Below, in pieces: positions 14,331 through 19,879 of a stretch of 19,879 bases of DNA. This DNA is from Blautia faecis. GTDB taxonomy: Bacteria > Bacillota > Clostridia > Lachnospirales > Lachnospiraceae. The notes below the pieces were generated by a model that saw only the letters and a program-made list of their open reading frames with translations, did no database searches and was not told where the DNA came from. Made by a program: the position numbers and the translations under genes. The DNA lies in contig NZ_JAJCIA010000056.1 in NCBI RefSeq assembly GCF_020554845.1, forward strand, positions 1 to 19,879, given 5' to 3'. Positions within the stretch are counted from its first letter, which is position 1, and each line of letters begins with the position of its first letter.

Positions 14331-14458
14331 AAAAGTAGAATGAAAAACGGTGCGAGTGCGTGAGTCTGTATATCCGAAAGTGTGCTGCCATGAATTGTGC
14401 GGACGGCAAAAAGGAGAAGAGACACGTAAATGCGTCATGGAATTGAGAGGAAACAAAA

Positions 14459-15769
14459 ATGGCAAGAACAGAAGAATGTATCCTTTACCGCAATTTCGAC
14501 AACGGTGAGGTACTGGACATAATGACATCACTGATGAACAGCTATGAGGCTGGTGAAGAAGGCTTTGAGAATCGGAAAGAGGAATTTTTCCATATGGCAG
14601 GAAGCCTGGTGGAAATGGCAGGAATGTATGGGTTTTCCGGGAATCTGTGGCACACTTATCTGACACAGCTTCTGGTCAATCACGAGAATGCATTCAGTAC
14701 CGCTTCCGAGATCAGAGGGGCAGTGGAGGGAAGCATTAACCATCTGGCTCTTCATGATTTTGGAATTTTCAAAGAACTTTATGACTTTGATCTTGCTGTT
14801 TTTGACAGTGCGTTTGGAACAGACTGTGCTGATTTTCTCTGTAATTATGTGAATACAGGATGCAACAGCAAGGTATACAACCAGCGTATCTGCGACAGAA
14901 TCTGTGATATGAGCAAAACACTGGCAGAGGCTTCTACAGTGGAAGAGTTTATGGCAGATATGGTGCAGTTCTACAAAGATTTCGGCGTAGGTAAGCTGGG
15001 ATTGAACAAGGCATTTCGTATTGAGCATGGCAAGGATGGCAAGCCGGTGATCGCACCGATTACCAGAATCGCCCATGTGAATCTGGATGATCTGGTTGGA
15101 TATGAAATCCCCAAGCAGAAACTGATCGAGAACACGGAGGCTTTTGTAAGAGGAAGAAAGGCCAATAACTGCCTGCTTTTTGGTGATGCAGGAACTGGTA
15201 AATCTTCCAGCATCAAAGGTATCCTGAACCGTTATTATGACGAAGGACTTCGCATTATCGAGGTGTACAAGCACCAGTTCCAGGATCTGAATGATGTGAT
15301 CGCACAGATCAAAAATCGTAATTACAAATTTATTCTTTATATGGATGATCTTTCCTTTGAGGAATTTGAAATCGAATATAAATATCTGAAAGCAGTGATC
15401 GAGGGCGGCCTTGAGAAAAAGCCGGACAATATTCTGATCTATGCAACCAGCAACAGACGTCATCTTGTTCGGGAAAAATCCGGGGATAAGCTGGAGGTGG
15501 CAGACGATGAAGATCTGCACTCCTCCGATACTGTGCAGGAGAAGCTTTCTCTGGTTTACCGTTTTGGCGTGCGTATTTATTTTGGTGCACCGAACAAGAA
15601 GGAATTCCAGAATATTGTTACTACACTTGCAGAGCGCTATGGTGTTACAATGCCTGCAGAGGAGCTTCTGATGAAGGCAAACGCCTGGGAGCTTTCTCAC
15701 GGCGGTCTCACTGGAAGAACGGCGCAGCAGTTTATTGATCATGTTCTGGGAACAAGTGAGGAACAGTAA
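14459..15769 (+). CDS. DUF815-family P-loop ATPase
   Basis: A 436-residue protein whose C-terminal half is an AAA+-like ATPase of the DUF815 (PF05673) family. Walker A is GDAGTGKSS (242-250), Walker B is FILYMDDLSFEE (291-302), and a sensor-like ATSNRRHL follows at 329-336. The N-terminal 200 residues are helical, without a motif I recognise. The linker VNLDDLVGYEIPKQKLIENT (208-225) is typical of the family. No enzymatic role is established for DUF815 proteins. It is the first gene of a plus-strand run with the Ppx-like and Ppk genes, 68 bp before the former. GAGAGG lies 8 bp before the ATG. A role in polyphosphate biology is only a guess from position. Confidence 0.85.
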   Translation: MARTEECILYRNFDNGEVLDIMTSLMNSYEAGEEGFENRKEEFFHMAGSLVEMAGMYGFSGNLWHTYLTQLLVNHENAFSTASEIRGAVEGSINHLALHDFGIFKELYDFDLAVFDSAFGTDCADFLCNYVNTGCNSKVYNQRICDRICDMSKTLAEASTVEEFMADMVQFYKDFGVGKLGLNKAFRIEHGKDGKPVIAPITRIAHVNLDDLVGYEIPKQKLIENTEAFVRGRKANNCLLFGDAGTGKSSSIKGILNRYYDEGLRIIEVYKHQFQDLNDVIAQIKNRNYKFILYMDDLSFEEFEIEYKYLKAVIEGGLEKKPDNILIYATSNRRHLVREKSGDKLEVADDEDLHSSDTVQEKLSLVYRFGVRIYFGAPNKKEFQNIVTTLAERYGVTMPAEELLMKANAWELSHGGLTGRTAQQFIDHVLGTSEEQ

Positions 15770-15837
15770 AAGAATACCAGAGATTATCTGAAATTTATGT
15801 CTGGAATGAAATAATCCTTGGCAGGAGGGAAAAACGT

Positions 15838-17373
15838 ATGGCAGTGACCACATTTGCGGCAATTGATATCAGTTCTTATGAGATCACCATGAAAATTTTT
15901 GAATTTTCCAAAAAGGGTGGTTTCCGGACTGTGGACGATATCCGGTATCGTCTGAATCTTGGAGTAGGGGTATATTCCGGCGGAACCATGGAAGTGGATA
16001 AGGTAGATACTATTTGTGAAGTACTTAACGACTTTAAGAGGATCATGGCAGAGTACGGTGTGAAAGACTACCGCGCCTGTACCACAAGTGTTTTCCGTGA
16101 GATGAAGAATCCGCTGATTATCATTGAACAGATTTTCAGAAGAACCGGAATTCATGTGGAGGTTTTAAGCAATGCCGAGCAGCATTTTCTGGGCTATAAA
16201 TCTATTGCGGCCATTGAGAATGGCTTTAAGAAAATGATCCAGAAAGGAACCGCTATTCTGGATGTGGGCGGTGGAAACCTGCAGATTTCCCTGTTTGACA
16301 AAGATGCGCTTGTAACCACCCAGAGCCTGAAAATGGGAAGCGTGCGTATCCGCCAACGTCTGAAGGAGCTGGAGAAAACCAATACGAATTATGCACAGCT
16401 GGTGGAGGAGTTTATCCGTAATGACCTGACCGGGTTTAAGCGTCTTTATCTGAAAGACCGCGAGATAAAGAATTTGATCCTTATGGGGGATTTTCTTACT
16501 GAGACTATTTTCCGTGAGGAGAGACAGGATAACATTATTACACGGGCTGAATTCGAGAAGCGGTATGAGAATACGGTTTATAAGACCGAGACTTCACTGT
16601 CAGAGGAAATGGATATTGATCCGGAGTATGCCGCTTTGATCGTGCCAACTATGGTTATCTGTAAAGATTTTATGGATCTTTTCAATGCAGAAGCGCTTTG
16701 GATGCCAGGTGTATCTCTTCTTGATGGCATTGCCTATGATTTCGGGGAAAAGAAGAATTTTATTAAGAGCGCACATAATTTTGAAAATGATATTCTGGTG
16801 GCAGCCAGAAACATTGCCAAACGTTATTCTACTGGAAAGGATCATATTAAGGGTACTACCGACCTTGCCCTGGCGATTTTTGACAGCATGAAGAAAGTGC
16901 ACGGAATGGGAGACAGAGAGCGTCTGCTTCTTCAGATCGCAGTGCAGCTTCATGACTGTGGCAAATATATCAGTATGGGAGATGTGGCAGAGTGCTCCTA
17001 TCAGATCATTATGGCTACGGAGATCATCGGACTTTCCACAGAAGAACGTCAGATCATTGCAAATGCGGTGCGCTACAATACCACAGAATTTGTTTATTAC
17101 AGCGAGATCGCAGGAGAAGTCGGAATGGATCGTTCCGTATATCTTTTGATCGCCAAGCTGACTGCAATCCTTCGTATTGCAAATGCCATGGATCGCAGCC
17201 ATTATCAGAAGGTAAAGAATATGAAGGCTATGCTGAAGGACAGAACCCTGCTTCTTACAGTTGATTCTGAGCAGGATATCTCCCTGGAGCTTGGACTTCT
17301 TATGGATAAAGTCGAATTTTTTGAAGAGGTATTTGGTATCCGTCTGGTATTCAGGCGTAAGAGAAAAGTGTGA
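15838..17373 (+). CDS. Divergent Ppx/GppA phosphatase-family protein with HD domain
   Basis: A 511-residue protein with an N-terminal actin-like Ppx/GppA module (about 1-300) and a C-terminal HD-type helical domain (about 315-511; His336, His372-Asp373, then ANAMDRSH at 448-455). Family members cut phosphate from polyphosphate or convert pppGpp to ppGpp. Here the usual first phosphate loop DxGSNS reads DISSYE (10-15) and the second, DIGGGSTE, reads DVGGGNLQ (142-149). The position aligning with the catalytic Glu121 of E. coli PPX appears to be Gln115 (SNAEQHFL). Activity may therefore be altered or lost. ATG 15838 has AGGAGGG upstream. The ppk start codon lies 11 bp after its stop, so the two genes are very likely co-transcribed. 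Confidence 0.82.
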   Translation: MAVTTFAAIDISSYEITMKIFEFSKKGGFRTVDDIRYRLNLGVGVYSGGTMEVDKVDTICEVLNDFKRIMAEYGVKDYRACTTSVFREMKNPLIIIEQIFRRTGIHVEVLSNAEQHFLGYKSIAAIENGFKKMIQKGTAILDVGGGNLQISLFDKDALVTTQSLKMGSVRIRQRLKELEKTNTNYAQLVEEFIRNDLTGFKRLYLKDREIKNLILMGDFLTETIFREERQDNIITRAEFEKRYENTVYKTETSLSEEMDIDPEYAALIVPTMVICKDFMDLFNAEALWMPGVSLLDGIAYDFGEKKNFIKSAHNFENDILVAARNIAKRYSTGKDHIKGTTDLALAIFDSMKKVHGMGDRERLLLQIAVQLHDCGKYISMGDVAECSYQIIMATEIIGLSTEERQIIANAVRYNTTEFVYYSEIAGEVGMDRSVYLLIAKLTAILRIANAMDRSHYQKVKNMKAMLKDRTLLLTVDSEQDISLELGLLMDKVEFFEEVFGIRLVFRRKRKV

Positions 17374-17384
17374 GGAGGGGCACA

Positions 17385-19544
17385 ATGGATCTGAAAAATT
17401 TTGAAAAAGCGGAGTATTTTGTGAACAGGGAGTTGAGCTGGCTGAAGTTTGACGACCGTGTTCTCTCAGAAGCAAGAGATAAAAGTCTGCCATTGTTTGA
17501 AAGACTGAAATTTACCAGCATTGTATCGTCCAATCTGGATGAGTTTTATATGGTTCGTGTGGCTTCCCTGAAGGATCAGGTTCATGCCGGCTATGAGAAA
17601 ACAGATATTGCAGGAATGGGGCCAAAAGAGCAGTTGAAGGAGATTAGTGTTCAGACACATGAGCTCGTCCGTTCCCAGTACAGCACTCTGAACCGTTCCC
17701 TTCTTCCGGCGCTTGAGAAGGTGGGACTTCATCTGGTGATGGAGCACGAGAAATTAAACGAAGAACAGCAGGAGTATGTGGACCGTTATTTCGAGGATAA
17801 TGTTTATCCGGTTCTTACTCCTATGGCAATGGATTCTTCCAGACCTTTCCCGTTGATTCGAAATAAGACATTGAATATTGGCGCCTTGATTTCCAAGAAG
17901 GATAAGAAAAAGGGCAAGGATGTACTGGTATTTGCCACTGTCCAGGTGCCGTCTGTACTGCCGCGTGTGGTTGTCATTCCATCCGGGAATAAAGAGGACA
18001 CTACTGTGATCCTTCTGGAGGAGATTATCGAGCGCAATATTGACAAGCTTTTCCTTGGATATGATGTGGTTTGTGCACATCCTTACCGTATTATGAGAAA
18101 TGCGGACCTTTCCATAGATGAGGATGGGGCGGAGGATCTTCTGGTGGAAATCCAGAAGCAGCTGAAGAAGCGCCAGTGGGGTGAGGTGATCCGCCTGGAA
18201 GTGGAGGATAAAACGGACTCCAGACTTCTTGGCATTCTGAAAAAGGAATTTGACATTAAAGAAGAGGATATTTTCTATATTAACGGACCACTGGATCTTA
18301 CCATGCTGATGAAGGTTTATGGACAGGATGGCTTTGAGCAGTACAAAGAGCCGAAATATACCCCTGCTGTGGTGCCTGCATTTGCAGATACCAGCAAGGA
18401 TGTTTTTCAGGTGATCCGTGAGGGCGATGTATTCTTACACCACCCATATATGAGCTTTGACCCGGTTGTAAATTTTGTACGCCAGGCGGCAAAGGATCCG
18501 GATGTGCTGGCGATTAAGCAGACGTTGTACCGTGTCAGCGGAAATTCCCCGATCATTGCAGCACTTGCCCAGGCAGCGGAGAATGGCAAACAGGTTTCGG
18601 TTCTGGTAGAGCTGAAGGCACGTTTTGATGAGGAACATAATATTGTGTGGGCAAAAATGCTGGAAAAAGCAGGCTGCCATGTTATTTATGGTCTGGTTGG
18701 TCTGAAAACACACAGTAAGATTACTTTGGTGGTTCGCCGTGAGGACACCGGAATCCGCCGTTATGTTCATCTGGCAACTGGTAACTATAACGACTCCACT
18801 GCAAAGCTTTATACAGACTGCGGCATTTTTACCTGTGACGAGCGCTTCGGCGAGGATGCAACTGCAGTGTTTAACATGCTTTCCGGATATTCTGAGCCGA
18901 AGAACTGGAACCGTCTGATTGTGGCACCAATCTGGATGAAGGATCGATTCCTGAAGCTGATCGAGAGAGAGACAGAGCACGCGAAGAAAGGAATGCCGGC
19001 TATGATCGTAGCGAAGATGAACTCTCTTTGTGATCCGAAAATCATTGCAGCTCTTTATCATGCATCCTCCTGTGGCGTGCAGATTTACCTGCTGATCCGA
19101 GGCATCTGCTGTCTGAGAGTGGGAATCCCGGGTGTGAGCGAGAATATCTATGTACGTTCCATTGTAGGAAACTTCCTGGAGCACAGCCGTATCTTCTATT
19201 TCCACAATAATGGCAGCGATGAGATTTATATGGGAAGTGCGGACTGGATGCCTCGTAATCTGGATCGCCGTGTGGAGATCGTTTTCCCGGTTGAGGACGA
19301 GCAGATCAAGAATGAGATCAAGCATGTTCTGGATCTGGAATTCCGTGATAATGTGAAAGCCCATATTCTCCAGCCGGATGGAACCTATGAGAAGCAGGAC
19401 AAGAGAGGCAAACTTCTGATCAATTCCCAGATGGAATTTTGCAGGGAAGCCACTGAGAAAGCAGAAGCGTTAAAGAAAAAAGAGAAACATGAAAATTCCA
19501 GAGTCTTCATCCCGGCAGAACCGGCTGAGGATGTGGAAGAGTAA
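17385..19544 (+). CDS. ppk1: Polyphosphate kinase 1
   Basis: This 719-residue enzyme reversibly transfers the gamma-phosphate of ATP to build long polyphosphate chains. The N-terminal domain opens with the family hallmark NRELSWLKFDDRVL (14-27) and SSNLDEFYMVR (48-58). The two phospholipase-D-like C-terminal domains carry the expected histidines: His443 (KTHSKI), matching the autophosphorylated His435 of E. coli PPK, and His600 (EHSRIFYF), matching His592. The GNYND and GSADWMPRNLDRRVE motifs complete the ATP site. Length is normal. ATG 17385 lies just after GAGGAGGGG, 11 bp past the Ppx-like gene stop. The last 30 residues are charged and low-complexity. Confidence 0.97.
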   Translation: MDLKNFEKAEYFVNRELSWLKFDDRVLSEARDKSLPLFERLKFTSIVSSNLDEFYMVRVASLKDQVHAGYEKTDIAGMGPKEQLKEISVQTHELVRSQYSTLNRSLLPALEKVGLHLVMEHEKLNEEQQEYVDRYFEDNVYPVLTPMAMDSSRPFPLIRNKTLNIGALISKKDKKKGKDVLVFATVQVPSVLPRVVVIPSGNKEDTTVILLEEIIERNIDKLFLGYDVVCAHPYRIMRNADLSIDEDGAEDLLVEIQKQLKKRQWGEVIRLEVEDKTDSRLLGILKKEFDIKEEDIFYINGPLDLTMLMKVYGQDGFEQYKEPKYTPAVVPAFADTSKDVFQVIREGDVFLHHPYMSFDPVVNFVRQAAKDPDVLAIKQTLYRVSGNSPIIAALAQAAENGKQVSVLVELKARFDEEHNIVWAKMLEKAGCHVIYGLVGLKTHSKITLVVRREDTGIRRYVHLATGNYNDSTAKLYTDCGIFTCDERFGEDATAVFNMLSGYSEPKNWNRLIVAPIWMKDRFLKLIERETEHAKKGMPAMIVAKMNSLCDPKIIAALYHASSCGVQIYLLIRGICCLRVGIPGVSENIYVRSIVGNFLEHSRIFYFHNNGSDEIYMGSADWMPRNLDRRVEIVFPVEDEQIKNEIKHVLDLEFRDNVKAHILQPDGTYEKQDKRGKLLINSQMEFCREATEKAEALKKKEKHENSRVFIPAEPAEDVEE

Positions 19545-19658
19545 GAATTTGAAGTGAATTAGGAAAAATAAGGAAAGCCGCTGTATTGTGATGTGAGATT
19601 GCAATATGGAAAAATGCAGAAGCTGACGCCGATGCACTTGCTTTCGAAGATTTTCAGT

Positions 19659-19694
19659 AAAAAAATTAAGATTCTGACTTCTAAAGTCTGAATC
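19659..19694 (-). terminator. Possible minus-strand terminator facing ppk1
   Basis: On the minus strand GATTCAGACTT pairs with AAGTCAGAATC (one mismatch) around a 3-base loop, followed by TTAA and seven Ts. It could stop transcripts entering from the tRNA-Glu side. It lies directly beside the plus-strand terminator of ppk1. Confidence 0.5.
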
Positions 19695-19695
19695 C

Positions 19696-19741
19696 AGACG
19701 CCGCAAGGTTGACGAAAAAAGTCGCTTTGCGGCGTCTTTTT
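19696..19741 (+). terminator. Terminator of the DUF815-ppx-ppk1 run
   Basis: AGACGCCGCAA (19696-19706) pairs perfectly with TTGCGGCGTCT (19727-19737), enclosing an inner GAC/GTC around an A-rich loop. A run of Ts follows (19737-19741). This is a strong GC-rich intrinsic terminator about 150 bp past ppk1. The intervening stretch holds no gene that I can see. Confidence 0.9.
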
Positions 19742-19792
19742 GCATAAAAAAGAGAAGGCATAACCCAGGCGGCAGAAATATATTCAGACGAC

Positions 19793-19821
19793 AAAAAAAC
19801 TTCCGAATCACTTCGGAAGTT
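19793..19821 (-). terminator. Terminator of the tRNA-Glu transcript
   Basis: On the minus strand AACTTCCGAA pairs with TTCGGAAGTT (10 bp) around GTGA, followed by a run of Ts. It begins 5 bp after the tRNA-Glu 3' end, so this tRNA is the last gene of its minus-strand transcript. Confidence 0.88.
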
Positions 19822-19826
19822 TCTAG

Positions 19827-19879
19827 CAGCCAGTACGAGAATCGAACTCGTGTTTTCGCCGTGAGAGGGCGACGTCTTA
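19827..19879 (-). tRNA. tRNA-Glu(CTC), 3' part, cut by window edge
   Basis: The minus strand shows the anticodon arm TCGCC/GGCGA with loop CTCTCAC (anticodon CTC, reading GAG), a short variable loop, the T arm ACGAG/CTCGT with TTCGATT, and the acceptor 3' strand ACTGGCT with discriminator G. No CCA is encoded. The GCCC-loop-CACGGC core is typical of Firmicutes tRNA-Glu. The acceptor 5' strand and most of the D arm lie beyond the window. Confidence 0.88.

Noticed and set aside
14391..14447. Short 18-codon frame just before the DUF815 gene
   Set aside because: It has no convincing ribosome-binding site and no recognisable composition.
16600..17493. Long minus-strand frame opposite the Ppx-like and ppk1 genes
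   Set aside because: It lies wholly antisense to well-supported genes, has no start signal and has no family resemblance.

Overview
The window looks like a chromosomal core segment from a Lachnospiraceae-type member of the Clostridia. This is inferred from gene content and order (dgt, dnaG, rpoD, trmK, nif3), strong GGAGG ribosome-binding sites, consensus sigma-A promoters, an A-type RNase P RNA, a separate PyrI chain, and tRNAs without an encoded CCA. No phage, insertion sequence, CRISPR array or plasmid function was found.

Layout. 1-428 (minus): at least three tandem tRNA-Leu genes with anticodon AAG behind one near-perfect promoter. 563-6225 (plus): dgt, then a macromolecular-synthesis cluster of dnaG primase, rpoD/sigA, trmK and nif3, with a sigma-A promoter just before dnaG. 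6364-8963 (plus): a TGS-containing uridine-kinase-like protein and an orphan type IV prepilin-like gene. 9042-9514 (plus): rnpB with its own promoter and terminator. 9613-11568 (minus): a small membrane protein of the CmpB-like family, then pyrB and pyrI. 11615-14235 (plus): folC and a pheA fusion (chorismate mutase, prephenate dehydratase, ACT). 14459-19741 (plus): a DUF815 ATPase, a divergent Ppx/GppA-HD protein and polyphosphate kinase, then a terminator. 19827-19879 (minus): the 3' part of tRNA-Glu(CTC) with its terminator.

The genes cover nucleotide supply and proofreading (dgt, pyrBI, nucleoside kinase), replication priming and housekeeping transcription (dnaG, rpoD), tRNA supply and maturation (tRNA-Leu array, trmK, rnpB), folate and phenylalanine synthesis (folC, pheA), and polyphosphate metabolism.

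Most worth a second look: the A34 (probable inosine) tRNA-Leu array with covarying leader hairpins; the Ppx-like protein beside PPK1, whose phosphate-binding and catalytic signatures look altered; the DUF815 ATPase in the same gene run; a small family of intergenic palindromes sharing an ACTCCGT centre; and an isolated pilin with a low-GC passenger region.
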